A model generated the notes under the pieces. The model was not told the origin of the DNA and ran no database searches. It saw nothing but the letters and a program-made list of their open reading frames with translations. Below, one piece after another: positions 46,763 through 57,600 of a stretch of 64,000 nucleotides of DNA. The translations under genes and the position numbers were made by a program. The DNA is from Eremothecium cymbalariae DBVPG#7215 (Eukaryota; Ascomycota; Saccharomycetes; Saccharomycetales; Saccharomycetaceae). The DNA is taken from assembly GCF_000235365.1 (NCBI RefSeq), contig NC_016450.1, positions 1,178,001 through 1,242,000 on the forward strand. Direction: 5' to 3'. Every line of letters starts with the position of its first letter. The first letter of the stretch is position 1.

Positions 46763-47305
46763 TCACCAACTTCTGTTTGTTTGATATTGATTGTTAATGC
46801 CATTGTGAGCTGATAAATATGAAGTGCCTTGACTGTACTGCCTTTGGGCGTACGAACTATGGTTCGCCGTTTGGCTTTGTAAATATTGTTGGCGATTGTA
46901 TGCAGTCGTGGCAGGGAGGTGATTGCTGCTGCTATGCTGCTGAAAGTTTTGCGGTTGTTGCTGGTTACCAACGACCCGGTTAGAAGAACCTAATACAGCA
47001 TGTACATGAGATTCTGGCGATAACATTGAATTAGCGTTAGAAATATGGATCTGGCCTGGCAACTGTGTGGCGGTAGCAGAGTAGTGATATGGATCTATGA
47101 AAAATATATGGTCATCCATAAAAGATTTCATGCAATTTAGTTTTAGCCTAGCCTCACGACTAGCTTCTTGATGAGTATTAACTACAGTGGCGGGTGGAGA
47201 CATTTTTTGCTGTGATTGTTGCTGCTGCTGTTGTTGTTGTTGTTGGCATCGCACTCTTTGATTTAAACCAGAAGCATTGCTACCACTAAATAATTGAGGG
47301 ATCAT
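46763..47305 (-). CDS. Unrecognised glutamine-rich protein, 180 residues
   Basis: I do not recognise this gene. The frame opens with an ATG at 47305. It has a run of ten glutamines (about residues 21-30), then a non-repetitive, more ordered-looking segment (about 47-72, EASREARLKLNCMKSFMDDH and FFIDPYHYS), and a C-terminal half rich in Asn, Gln, Ser, His and Tyr. No signal peptide, membrane segment or enzyme motif is visible. The composition resembles prion-like RNA-binding or transcription cofactors, but that is only a compositional hint. It is convergent with SYN8 and lies in front of NGL1, a slot where I know no S. cerevisiae gene. It could be lineage-specific or a fast-evolving orthologue. 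Confidence 0.6.
   Translation of the reverse strand: MIPQLFSGSNASGLNQRVRCQQQQQQQQQQSQQKMSPPATVVNTHQEASREARLKLNCMKSFMDDHIFFIDPYHYSATATQLPGQIHISNANSMLSPESHVHAVLGSSNRVVGNQQQPQNFQQHSSSNHLPATTAYNRQQYLQSQTANHSSYAQRQYSQGTSYLSAHNGINNQYQTNRSW
47219..47247. repeat. CAA/CAG (Gln) repeat in the unrecognised gene
   Basis: A run of GTT and GCT triplets on the plus strand encodes ten consecutive glutamines on the minus strand. Confidence 0.8.
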
Positions 47306-47558
47306 TTGGTGCTTAGGAATTCATAAAACGATGGATACAAAGGTGGCTGTTTTATGTACATTTATTCAATATTCAAACCTTGCTTAGTGGTGCGTAGTGG
47401 ACTCAGCGGAAAACCAGATGTTAAAACACAAAATTTTTTCAAGTTGACAGCGCAAGTGGTGCCAGCGACAGAATGGAGGCAACTACTGTAAGATGTGTAA
47501 TGTAACTTCCCAATAATGATCCATTGAGAATATTTTAGATGGCATAATTTGAAGAATT

Positions 47559-48662
47559 TTAAAGTATTTCAAATTCTATAAAAATTGGTATGTGATCGCT
47601 TGGATGTATTTCGTTAGGAAGGCCAAATTGGCCCGTGGAGGAGAGCTCTTCTGATACTTCTTTGCCGCTTAACACGCTGATCAACTTAAAATCTCTTTCA
47701 TGAAACCATATGTAATCAAAGATACCTTTTAGTTTGCCTGAGTAGCAAGTGTTGTCAAATATGCCATGAGGTACCGAATCGTAGACGTTATGACTTAAAA
47801 AGGGCCTCATTGAATTCTGTAGATTAAGTTCCCCATGAGTTATAATGTTGCCATTTAAGAATTTTATTAGCAGTGAATCTCGTGTGGAATTTAAGTCACC
47901 GCCTAAAATAATTTTAATTTGGGAATATGTCACACCTTCTAGCGTTGTAGTTAGCTTGTTGATTACTTGCTTCAATTTTCGCATGATTGTTAAGCATTGT
48001 GACAGCTTCACTTCGTCGTATTTCCAATATAAATGAGTGTTGACAACTACTATCAAACTCTTAGTATCCTTCTCTCTGAGGCATACGAATAGACATACTT
48101 GGTTTCTATCAAGAAGAATACTCAGAAGACTACGAGTTGTGACTGGATCATTGGCACCGTTTGTCTGAGTGATCTGTCTCCGTGACATCCAATCTAACTC
48201 TCGCTTACTAAACATGGATAAGAAATCATTCAAATAAATTACAGTTGATGAAATGAATTCAAGCTTTTCCGTATTATAAAATGTGCCAACACCGTCCATT
48301 TCTTGCAACCCTGCAGTCCAATATTTAGGAGGCGGTTTGGAAATAAAATTAGATCCGTAACTGAGTCTTCTTTTCATTTGCTTTCTCCAAAACTGGTTAT
48401 AATCCTCAGTAGTCAGTTCCTGTAAACATAAAATATCAGCCTTATGTTTGTAAAACAACTCATATTCTAATAGTTTATGGCGATAATTCCAGTCCTTAAA
48501 CTTATCGGGCACGTATGTATATACCTGAGGCCACATATAGTACGGAGATAACATGTTGTAGGTTAAAACACTCAAAGTTTTATTGGAACTCACATTGTTA
48601 GTCCCATTCATAAGCTTAAGATGACTATTTTTACTTATTGGAACAATTCTTCGATGTATCAT
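47559..48662 (-). CDS. NGL1: Ccr4-like endonuclease/exonuclease Ngl1 (mitochondrial)
   Basis: Ngl1 belongs to the endonuclease-exonuclease-phosphatase family (Ccr4/Ngl) and is mitochondrial in S. cerevisiae. The 367-residue product (S. cerevisiae 363) matches from MIHRRIVPIS against MFTRRFIPVV. Motifs in order: LTYNMLSPYYMWPQVYTYVP, CLQELT (metal-binding Glu), FISKPPPKYW, DGVGTFYN, NTHLYWKYDEVKLSQC, GGDLNSTRDSLL, YSGKLKGIFDYIW, and the catalytic SDHIPIFIEF at the end. The basic N-terminus fits mitochondrial import. The ATG at 48662 is used; the frame four codons upstream begins at TTG. It shares a divergent promoter with NTG, as YOL042W and YOL043C do in mirror order. Confidence 0.95.
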   Translation of the reverse strand: MIHRRIVPISKNSHLKLMNGTNNVSSNKTLSVLTYNMLSPYYMWPQVYTYVPDKFKDWNYRHKLLEYELFYKHKADILCLQELTTEDYNQFWRKQMKRRLSYGSNFISKPPPKYWTAGLQEMDGVGTFYNTEKLEFISSTVIYLNDFLSMFSKRELDWMSRRQITQTNGANDPVTTRSLLSILLDRNQVCLFVCLREKDTKSLIVVVNTHLYWKYDEVKLSQCLTIMRKLKQVINKLTTTLEGVTYSQIKIILGGDLNSTRDSLLIKFLNGNIITHGELNLQNSMRPFLSHNVYDSVPHGIFDNTCYSGKLKGIFDYIWFHERDFKLISVLSGKEVSEELSSTGQFGLPNEIHPSDHIPIFIEFEIL

Positions 48663-48993
48663 TCGGGCTGGCAAGGGCGCTGCTGAGGACGAAGAAGTTA
48701 ATGGAGGTTCAAGGGCCTTATGGCTTAAAAGCAGTACGAATAATATTAATAAGTAAATCAGCGTGGAATTGCTCTTGTCCTTGGGTTAAGTACCCGCTGT
48801 GGATAATTGTGTCTATATTATAATTTGTCATGAACATCTGGCATGCAATATGCAATGATTTTCTACTTGTTCTTTTTTTGATGGAATTAATTAACCTTCC
48901 TAGTTTGACGTCATTGGTGAACAACACCATCATAAGCTAAAGGAATATAGACATATGATGGGCTTGTGACTAATATTATTGCGTATTATTGGT
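48663..48993. other. Divergent promoter region, NGL1 / NTG
   Basis: A 331-bp gap. No conserved site recognised. Confidence 0.4.
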
Positions 48994-50088
48994 ATGAGGT
49001 CGTTAAATAAGACGTTGAAAAGGTCAAGGGTTGAAATTGAGCTGGAGACAGTTTCGAAATACTTTAAGAAGGAGGTAACGACAGTTCCCCCACCTCAAAA
49101 TGAAGACAAAGTGGACCAAGATGTTGACATCAAGCACATAAAATCCATGAATTCCCAGGAATATTTTGATTATATTGAAGTCCGTGCTAGTGATGTGGTT
49201 TCTGATTCCTTTAATATAAAGTATAGCCCCTCATTTCCCCCAACTTTCCTGCCGATATATTCGAAAGTCCGACTTATGAGAACTAAGCTGGTCACACCAG
49301 TTGATTCAGTAGGTTGTGCCATGCTTCCAGTGACGATAAATGAAAAGTTTGGCATTAAAAAGTACGAAATGCTGCCTAAAAACTATAGATTGCAGTTACT
49401 TGTGTCATTGATGCTGTCTTCTCAAACTAAAGATGAGACAAATGCACAAGCCATGTACAATCTTATGGAATATTGTGTGGATAAGTTAAACATAAAGCAA
49501 GGTATAACGCTAAATTCGCTACTGGAGATAGAAGAAAAACAACTGGATGCACTAATATATTCAGTTGGATTTCACAAGAAGAAATCCGGATATATCAAGA
49601 GAATGGCTCAGATGCTTCTAGATGAATTCGAGCAAGACGTTCCTACAACGATAACCGGTTTGAGCTCTTTGCCCGGAGTCGGTCCTAAAATGGGATATCT
49701 GGCCCTGCAAAAGGCTTGGGGTATAATAGGGGGCATAGGCGTAGATGTGCATGTTGATCGACTATGTAAGATGTGGAAATGGGTTGATCCAAATAAGTGT
49801 AAAACACCTGAACATACACGAAAGGCACTTGAATCTTGGCTGCCTCATGAACTATGGAACGAGATCAACCCTGTTCTGGTTGGATTTGGACAAGTTATAT
49901 GCCCTGCACGCGGAAAACGTTGTGATTTATGCCTTGCTAATAAGGTATGCAAGAGCGCAAATCATAAGTTGGTGAAATCTGGTTCATTGGATGAATGTGA
50001 AACCAGCAAACGTGGGGATTACAGTAAGCTGTTGGAACATTTAAAAGAACGGCCTCCGTCCCCCTCTGCTCAGATACTGAAAAAGTAG
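48994..50088 (+). CDS. NTG2: Endonuclease III-like DNA glycosylase/AP lyase (Ntg1/Ntg2), with Fe-S cluster
   Basis: This bifunctional glycosylase removes oxidised pyrimidines and cuts the abasic strand in base excision repair in nucleus and mitochondria. The 364-residue product has the endonuclease III core: LLVSLMLSSQTKDETN, the helix-hairpin-helix LPGVGPKMGYLAL with catalytic Lys at K232, and VDVHVDRL with catalytic Asp at D251. Four cysteines, C303, C310, C313 and C319, form C-X6-C-X2-C-X5-C, the [4Fe-4S] motif. S. cerevisiae Ntg2 has this motif while Ntg1 lacks it. Here one gene stands for both (YOL043C and YAL015C). The basic N-terminus (MRSLNKTLKRSRVE) suits mitochondrial or nuclear targeting. 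The start is the first ATG. Confidence 0.95.
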   Translation: MRSLNKTLKRSRVEIELETVSKYFKKEVTTVPPPQNEDKVDQDVDIKHIKSMNSQEYFDYIEVRASDVVSDSFNIKYSPSFPPTFLPIYSKVRLMRTKLVTPVDSVGCAMLPVTINEKFGIKKYEMLPKNYRLQLLVSLMLSSQTKDETNAQAMYNLMEYCVDKLNIKQGITLNSLLEIEEKQLDALIYSVGFHKKKSGYIKRMAQMLLDEFEQDVPTTITGLSSLPGVGPKMGYLALQKAWGIIGGIGVDVHVDRLCKMWKWVDPNKCKTPEHTRKALESWLPHELWNEINPVLVGFGQVICPARGKRCDLCLANKVCKSANHKLVKSGSLDECETSKRGDYSKLLEHLKERPPSPSAQILKK

Positions 50089-50249
50089 TTTATTTAAATG
50101 GACTTTTAATGCAGCTGTAATGTCAAGTTGTACTTTTCTGTTATTAATTGACTCATGTTCTCTACATATTATACAAAACATAAAAGCAATGTCATTCTAG
50201 TAATCTATCGGTACAACAATCGCTTCTGCGATTACATTAATAATAAACT

Positions 50250-52061
50250 CTAACTCAAGAGAGATTTGCATTTTTCCAAACTCTGGCCTGCAAAATATCT
50301 AACATCAACATCGCTATCTTGACATAATTTTTCCAAAGCAATGATTACAGATTCCTTGATGAGGTCGTTATATTCTTTGCCCAATGTTTCAACCATAACG
50401 GCATATGACTTTGCAGCGTTAAACCTAATGTTGGGAACGCTATCTGTAGACAAATGGTTGATAAACGGTAAGATCTTATCTGTGATAACTTCTGCGGAAA
50501 CTACAGGAATCAACTCCGTTAATGCGGATAATAAAGTTATCCTGTAAACGAAATTCTCTAGCACCTGCGTGTCTGATTTCAATAAACAAGAGATAATTCT
50601 TTCCCGAGACCAGTCAGATCCAAATACTTCAGTCAGTTTTTTTAAGTTGATTACAGCAGCATATCTGATAGAGTACACTGTATCCCATAACCAAGATAAG
50701 CATAGATCTGCTAATTGCTGGTCGAAGAATTCGACACCTAATTGCTCAGCTAGTAAAGGAATATATTCTATGATAGCCATTCTGACTCTCCAGTTATCAT
50801 CTTTTGCTAGTTCAGTTATTGCAGGCAACAAGTTTTCTGTTAAGAAATCAATTCCAGTGGCTTCGTTGACAACCTTCAGCTTGGTAATTATATTGAGCCT
50901 AACATCGGGGAATTCATCTTTCAGCATGTTTAACAAAATGGGTATTAAATTGTCGATTGCTTCTTGTTTGCTTAATAATGGCGCCAAACTGGTAACTTCA
51001 GAGGCCAATGACGCCCTGACGGTTTCACTCTCATCCGTGCATAACGTCTGAACCACTGGAAGAATTTTATTCAAAACGATCTGCGAATTGGGTAAAAGCT
51101 TTGCAAATCCCGGTATTTGTTTGGCAATAGCCTTCCTAACATCGCTTTCATTATCCTCACAGAGGGCCAAAAATGGCTGGACTAATTCTTCTATATATGC
51201 AGGGTCAGCAGTAAATTGAGAAGCTAAGTCTTCAAAGCAATCAGCAGCCATATAACGAACCCTCCATGCTTCGTCACCGATTAGCTGGACGGCTGAATGC
51301 AATAGTCCCTTAGTATGCGTAGAATCTTCCTTCTTGTTGAAGAATTTTAAAATTGAAATTAAAACTTCAACAGCCAAAAACTTTACCGAATCTTGGCTGT
51401 CGCCGACTAATCTTTGAAACATATTAGATATGTAATCCCAATCCTCATTAGTAGACAAATGAATATTCTGAGTTAGTAAATCTATCAAAGTTGGCAAGTT
51501 CCTACCAGCTGCTCGTCTAACCATTGGGGTATCGTCTTGTGTCAATTGTAAAAACAATGCCAACAATTCTTTTCTAAACTTATCATCTTGAACACGAACA
51601 AGCACAGCCTTAAACAAGCCACAGGCAGATACTTTCGAAGAAAACCACTCGTTTGTAGCCAAATTTTCAATAAGAGGAATAAAATCGTGAAATAACTGTT
51701 CCTGCGACAACTCCTGAGCAATATTATTCAACGAATTAACAGCCTTATCTCTCACTAGAGTCTCTTCAGTGGACGCCAATATCTCTAATGCAGGTAGAAG
51801 CAGTGTGGCGTACTTGTTGCCCCCCACATATGGAACAAATTTTCCCAACTGCTCAGCTAAAAAAGCGAACACCTCGTCTTCATCATCCTGAGCCACCTCC
51901 GTTAAAAAGGGCACCAGCTCATCCCGGGTCCGCTGAGGACCCAGCGCCAGCGCAATTGTATCCAGTTTCTTCATAGCTTCTACTCGATTTGCAACATCGT
52001 CATGCTTTAACTCGTCCATCAGCAACGCTAACGGGTACAAATCTTCACTTCTTTCAGTCAT
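50250..52061 (-). CDS. TPD3: PP2A scaffold subunit A (Tpd3)
   Basis: Tpd3 is the scaffold of protein phosphatase 2A that joins the catalytic subunit to Cdc55 or Rts1. The 603-residue product (S. cerevisiae 635) is built of about 15 HEAT repeats with the recurring pattern of Pro, Asp and Val at repeat turns (for example DDTPMVRRAAGRNLP, DEAWRVRYMAADCFEDLA, DNWRVRMAIIEYIPLLAEQLG, DTVYSIRYAAVINLKKL). The C-terminus DVDVRYFAGQSLEKCKSLL is typical of PR65. RTS1 lies about 26 kb away in the same window. Position matches YAL016W beside NTG1 and PSK1. The promoter carries three Reb1 cores. Confidence 0.97.
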   Translation of the reverse strand: MTERSEDLYPLALLMDELKHDDVANRVEAMKKLDTIALALGPQRTRDELVPFLTEVAQDDEDEVFAFLAEQLGKFVPYVGGNKYATLLLPALEILASTEETLVRDKAVNSLNNIAQELSQEQLFHDFIPLIENLATNEWFSSKVSACGLFKAVLVRVQDDKFRKELLALFLQLTQDDTPMVRRAAGRNLPTLIDLLTQNIHLSTNEDWDYISNMFQRLVGDSQDSVKFLAVEVLISILKFFNKKEDSTHTKGLLHSAVQLIGDEAWRVRYMAADCFEDLASQFTADPAYIEELVQPFLALCEDNESDVRKAIAKQIPGFAKLLPNSQIVLNKILPVVQTLCTDESETVRASLASEVTSLAPLLSKQEAIDNLIPILLNMLKDEFPDVRLNIITKLKVVNEATGIDFLTENLLPAITELAKDDNWRVRMAIIEYIPLLAEQLGVEFFDQQLADLCLSWLWDTVYSIRYAAVINLKKLTEVFGSDWSRERIISCLLKSDTQVLENFVYRITLLSALTELIPVVSAEVITDKILPFINHLSTDSVPNIRFNAAKSYAVMVETLGKEYNDLIKESVIIALEKLCQDSDVDVRYFAGQSLEKCKSLLS

Positions 52062-52690
52062 CGTAGATTTATAAATCCTTTAGTCTTTTTACCTTTGCTC
52101 TGAATTAACCAATAAGTACTCGCAGTCTAACTATCTCTATTTTCTCTGGATGTTACTCTTATCCAAGACAAGTAACCCCTCGCTCAAAAACCTTAACTTT
52201 TGCAAATATGAAAACAATTTTTTGACAAGACAATTGATCCTTTCTTTCCCGAACCTTGAACCCCTAAAAAGGAAAGTGATTAGCACTCAGTATATCTCTG
52301 TTAGTGACTGTTATGTTGAAGATTGTACTTCGTCTATTTGTTTCATCTATATTCTGGGGGTTGATTAGTTGGTCCTTTTGGAGGGACAACGCGAAAGGTT
52401 AGCAGTTACTGCTCACGATGGAGTGTGAACTTTTGCCACACCTTTAGTTACCCGGATATTATATATTGTTACCCGGCTCTGAAGTTCCAAATTATCTAAA
52501 GGGCGGGTAACTTCGATTTTCGTGTATGGTGATTTATAGAAGAACGGTATTATTGGAGCATCACTACAGATATATCAATATACCGCATTATATTTACAAA
52601 GATCAAAGGTAGTAATTAACAGGGGATGTGTCTGTAATGCTGTATAAATAAATACCTATAGAACTGTGTGTACGGTAAGGTAGAAAAGTG
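52062..52690. other. Intergenic region, TPD3 promoter and PEX15 terminator
   Basis: A 629-bp gap between same-strand genes with a cluster of three Reb1 cores at 52448-52510. Confidence 0.5.
52448..52510. promoter_or_regulatory. Cluster of three Reb1 cores upstream of TPD3
   Basis: TTACCCG at 52448 and 52469 and CGGGTAA at 52504 lie within 63 bp, 387-449 bp upstream of the TPD3 ATG and 181-243 bp beyond the PEX15 stop. Reb1 can act both in promoters and as a transcription roadblock terminator, so the cluster may insulate the two genes. Confidence 0.65.
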
Positions 52691-53761
52691 CTAAATGCTT
52701 TTTAAAAGGTTCAAAATATCAGATATGCTAAGTAGGCCGTAGTTGGAGAGGGTTTTGAACCACCGAACCTTCTTAATTGCAACGAATACAATGACGACCA
52801 ACGCTATGAACCTAGTGTCGGTCACTTCGGTCATCCATGTAGGTAAATATCTGAGTAAAGACACCTTGAAATATTTAGAGGGTTCTTGTTTGCTGTTATT
52901 CCTTTGAACTTCGGTGGGAATAGGTACAAGCGGTTGCAGTGCCTGGAGAAGTTGAGGTTTCGAGCCACTGATGGACTTCTGGGACCTGTCATTGAGAGCA
53001 GGGGCTGCCTGTTTCTCTGTAGTTATTGAGTTCCTTTGCTTGGACGTTTTTCTCTTGGATTCAAGTTGCATAAGAATGGCATCCTCTAAAGTGCTGGAAG
53101 TACCACGGCTTTGTGCAAGGCTGGATAGCTTGCTGCTCAACAGTGGAAACTTTCTGCAGATCAACCAGTACAAGGACTGTTCGGGAGATTTGTTCAAGCG
53201 ACTTATTTGTAGATCAAAGATATATATTTCCACCAACTTTGCAAACATTTTCACCTCTGGTTCGCTGTGCACTTCAAGAACCAACTTACCTATTTCCCGA
53301 CACATATTCGAGTTGACCTTCTGTAAATATTCATTGCTCTGTGTAGGATCAATATTTTTAAACCGCACAGCAGTCCTAAAGTAATTGACCATAAGCTTCT
53401 CCCGCTCTAGTATTCTCAGTTCCTCGAAGACTTCAAATATACCTCCATAAATACGGCTTAATTCGCCATTAATATGCTTGTACACTTCCGGAGTCAACTC
53501 ATCGAGACGACGTACTCCGCTAATAGCTGCAAGAAACCAACTCCATAAATCACTACTATGCTCATCAAACCCATGGTCCAATATCTTATATTGATACATT
53601 TTGGAAAGAAGTTTATCAAAATTCGCTTTTAAATATAAATCTCTGCATTCTCGTGATTTTTCTTGCCTGGAATTTACTTTCTTCGTGAGTGAATTCTGGA
53701 ACATCTCATTTTGCAGTAACGAATCCAGAGTTACAGTTGATTTTGTTATAACTTGTGACAT
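52691..53761 (-). CDS. PEX15: Tail-anchored peroxisomal protein Pex15
   Basis: Pex15 anchors the Pex1-Pex6 AAA complex at the peroxisome membrane for recycling of the Pex5 receptor. The 356-residue product (S. cerevisiae 383) has a helical cytosolic part, a Ser/Lys/Gln-rich linker, and a single hydrophobic segment near the C-terminus (about 319-333, FIALVVIVFVAIKK) followed by a short basic tail, as needed for a tail-anchored peroxisomal protein. The N-terminal region MSQVITKSTVTLDSLL is not a cleavable signal. Primary sequence is fast-evolving; the call leans on the layout and on the neighbours TPD3, NTG and PSK (YOL043C-YOL045W). Confidence 0.85.
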   Translation of the reverse strand: MSQVITKSTVTLDSLLQNEMFQNSLTKKVNSRQEKSRECRDLYLKANFDKLLSKMYQYKILDHGFDEHSSDLWSWFLAAISGVRRLDELTPEVYKHINGELSRIYGGIFEVFEELRILEREKLMVNYFRTAVRFKNIDPTQSNEYLQKVNSNMCREIGKLVLEVHSEPEVKMFAKLVEIYIFDLQISRLNKSPEQSLYWLICRKFPLLSSKLSSLAQSRGTSSTLEDAILMQLESKRKTSKQRNSITTEKQAAPALNDRSQKSISGSKPQLLQALQPLVPIPTEVQRNNSKQEPSKYFKVSLLRYLPTWMTEVTDTRFIALVVIVFVAIKKVRWFKTLSNYGLLSISDILNLLKSI

Positions 53762-54616
53762 ATCCGATTGGAATGAATAGCAAAGCTACTGCACACTCTG
53801 TTGAACACTGAACTGGTGTCTTGTGTTGTCTTAACTTATTGCCCAAAGAAAACGATTTTGGTGACTGGACTGGGCTCGCGCATATAGAATGCGGGGAAGT
53901 ATATGGAGCTTAACCAAATAACCCCGTGGATAGCGATACGATAACATAATCAACTAACAGCATGCTTAAATGATGATAGTAGCCTGAGGGAACGGGAATT
54001 AGAGGCATTAATAATCTTATATAAATCTGTTTGATATGTTACTGTCTTTAGAGATAGATGACGTTTTGATGGTTGTTGTTTGTTTAAAATGAAATTGTGT
54101 ATTTATTTGGTTTTATTTATTTTAGACAATATAACGAATTAACCTTTGAAAGTTATCGAACGTGCAAAAATTACAAAGTTATGATAATGCACGAATATAT
54201 GACTGAACCCTCATGGGCGAGAGTTATGTACCCTAACGTAATATAATGATATATACACTATTGTTTAATTCTGATACACATAAATACACGGATGCAAATA
54301 CATATAAACCCTTAAAATAAATGGGGTTTTATATAAAATTAGTATTCCAAACGCCTAGGCCAGCCAAAGAAAGCCCCAATACAGTTAATTCAGCTGTTCA
54401 TGAGACAAAAAACCAAAATCAATAATAATAGAAACAAATATAACTCATAATGCGAATAGAAGACACTGATTTGCAGATTGGTAGGAAATAACTGTTAATA
54501 TAATGGAGAGAGAGATAACGTAAGAGGTATATTATATATATCCAGTATTGGGAATTGAATTACGATGACATTGTGTGAAGTCACTTTCCCTAAGAGGGAG
54601 GGAGTTGATGAACTCT
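53762..54616. other. Intergenic region, PEX15 promoter and PSK terminator
   Basis: An 855-bp AT-rich gap between same-strand genes. I looked for tRNA boxes, an oleate-response element and repeats and found no convincing case. Confidence 0.4.
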
Positions 54617-57600
54617 CTAGATTCCTAACCACTTATGACTGCAAATATCATCAACAGTAGGCCTTTTGCTCAGAGACCTATCTAAGACCATGGTTATTAA
54701 AGCAACACATTCTTCACTAACAATTACGGACGGATTGATTCGTAAATCACCGTCCAAAATTTCATCAACGTTGTAAAATGGGTTCTCCTTATAAATAATG
54801 GTGTACAGTAGCACACCAATAGCCCAAATGTCTTGCGGTTTGCCTTCATAGGGATCACCTTCCAAGACTTCCGGTGCAGCGTAGTCAATAGTGCCAACAA
54901 ACACATCGAATGGTCCCCTTTTGACATAAGCAGCGGAGCCAAAGTCGATTAGTTTAACACAACCCTTGTTATCTACAATGACGTTTTCATCCTTAATGTC
55001 TCTATGAACAATACCATTATCATGCAAATGTTTGACTCCAGAGGTTATTTGCTTAAACAGCAACTTGGCCTCATACTCAGTCATATTGGTTTTCAGCTCA
55101 ATTAGATCAAAAAGATCAATTGATCCAGTTTCACCGTGCATTGGAGACTCGATGTAATAATATTGATCGTCCTCAAAGAAATCAAGTAATTTCATAATAT
55201 TCTCATGAGGTTTCTTTTGTAGAGTGGCCATTATCTGAATCTCTGAAGGAATGGTGCCCAGCTTTCGATCCCTAACCCAAGTGTCAACCAATATTCTTTC
55301 TTTGAAAATCAGCTTAATCACAACTACATACTTTTCCTTCTTATGCAAACATAAATCGACTTTCCCGTAGGCACCCTTGCCCATATTTTGCAAAACTGTA
55401 AAATCTGAAAACTTCTTCACATGCTTCAAAGCCCCAATTTCTGTCTCAGGCACATGGCATAGCATGTCTAAAGATAATTTGCTCCCACTATACGAGGAAT
55501 GGTCCACAGGAAAATTGATGTCACTTTTTAGAGACGAATTCATATGTAGAATCAAGTTTTCATCAACTTTGAAATTGTCATCACTCACAAATTCGGCCTT
55601 ATCCTGAGCGTACCTTTTAGCTAATTCCCATTTGGTATTCGGATCAGGAGACATCAAAGGATCTCTAATTTTGAGATCAACGCTGCTGGTTGTGGTGTTT
55701 GCGTCAGTCTCCTCCGTTACCGCAGTCGACATGTCATCTGAAAGAGGATATTCTGACTTGGGGCGTGTATTAGATTTATTGTCCTGAGAACCGATTTGTA
55801 ATGTTAGCGTTTGCAATTCTGATTTCAATTTCTTCAATTCTTCTAATTTATACTTTTCGCTTGGATTCTTTGATGAAGTTGTAGAACTCATCCCACTACT
55901 CACTGTTGCAATAGCTTTTTCATCCAAAATTTTCAATTGAGATGGGTTGGTATTATAGTTACTAAAAAAGACATCTCTTGAGTGGGTGATCCACAGTAAG
56001 ATATGCGACATGCTTAGTACACGTAATTGAATATCGACCTTAATGATACATCCATCTCTATGAACACCATCAATACCAATAGAGCTATAAAACTCGTCTG
56101 CATTACCCTTCATTCGACTTTGGAGTTTACGAAAGTAATGTTCCGTCAACACCAAACCTTTATTCTTTGGATAATTGATATTCAAATGAGGATAAATAGT
56201 GTTACTGTATCTTATCAAATCAGGGAAAGAGGGTAAAATCTTGGTAATGGACTTATGTATTAGCTCCACGTAATGAAAACCAAACATATTCTTTGAGATT
56301 GATTTGTTAAAAGTAATTAATTCTAGTGTCTTGGAGTCCAAGATAAACATACCTGCTTGATAAGGCAAACTATGAATCTGCAACTTCAAATCATCCTCTA
56401 ATATAGAAGATGTTACAGCACATGGAATATTGAACGAGAGATGATTTAACGTAAAATATCTTATTTCATTAATATGGTTCGTAACTCGGACAGGTAACGA
56501 CAGAAGGTCATCATGCTTGTCGATTATCTGGCCTGATTTAACTTTTTCGATCAAATCACCCAAGGATCGACTAATAGTCCCAACATCATCAATCTCATTG
56601 GCAAACTTAACTGATTTGGTCCTTGGTACCGAAGTATCCACTTCAGTAGAGGAAAAAGATGCTGAGGGGGTTTGGGATTCTACATGTAGTTGTAAACCCT
56701 CACCACCATTAACATCCCTAACCGAAAAATCCTCTAAATTCAACATAACATTCATATAATCACAAGGCACTTTCTCAAACACACAAACGATCATACCATT
56801 CTTCCGCTTAGCCCACATGGACGCCCAAATAAATTTCTGGCCAGAAGTATATGCGGATGACATAGAGGACGAAGGAGAAGAAAATGATGAAACACCTGGC
56901 TGAATAACTCCGACAATCTCACCAGTAAACACTTGCTCCTGTCCCTCAGTAAACAAAATCTTGTTCAAAACAAAGCTTCTGCTTTCAGTGTGTATCAAGT
57001 CTAGTAAAGTAAGCGCTCTAAAAGCCATCTTAGATATGCCAAATATCAAACATGCCAAATCGTTTGCTGCCCTAAATTTCCATGGATGGTGTTGGGAACA
57101 AGTAAATATAGCTTGAGGACCCATGTATTTACCAGAGGTAAATGTATGCAGGATGCGCGGCGTATCATATGGTTTGTGATACTCTGTTGGGTCCGGAATA
57201 GATGCTAGTTCGTCAGAATCATGAGCAGGCAAAGTTTCCTCTTGAGATGCGGGCACCGTAAATTCTTGATTAAAACCTTCATGAAAGGGCTGCGCGAGAC
57301 TTTCCAGAAGATGTTTCTTTAGTACCTGCTCATTATGCATCTTAACTTGAGAATTTTTATCATATTCTTCGTCCCCATCCTTTGAACCACTATTATTTAC
57401 GTCCAGGGACAATTTGTTAATGTTAAGCAGAGATATCATAAGCAGATCAGAAGCTTTTCCATTATCCTGGTTTTTCAAAGTATCGTTCAATAATTTCAAA
57501 AGGCCCTCCAATTCCTGTCTCTTCTCATCGATAAACTCGGCATTGTGACTTTGCTGGTGCTCGCATAGCATGGGCAGAACCTGTTGCTGTTGCTGTTGCT

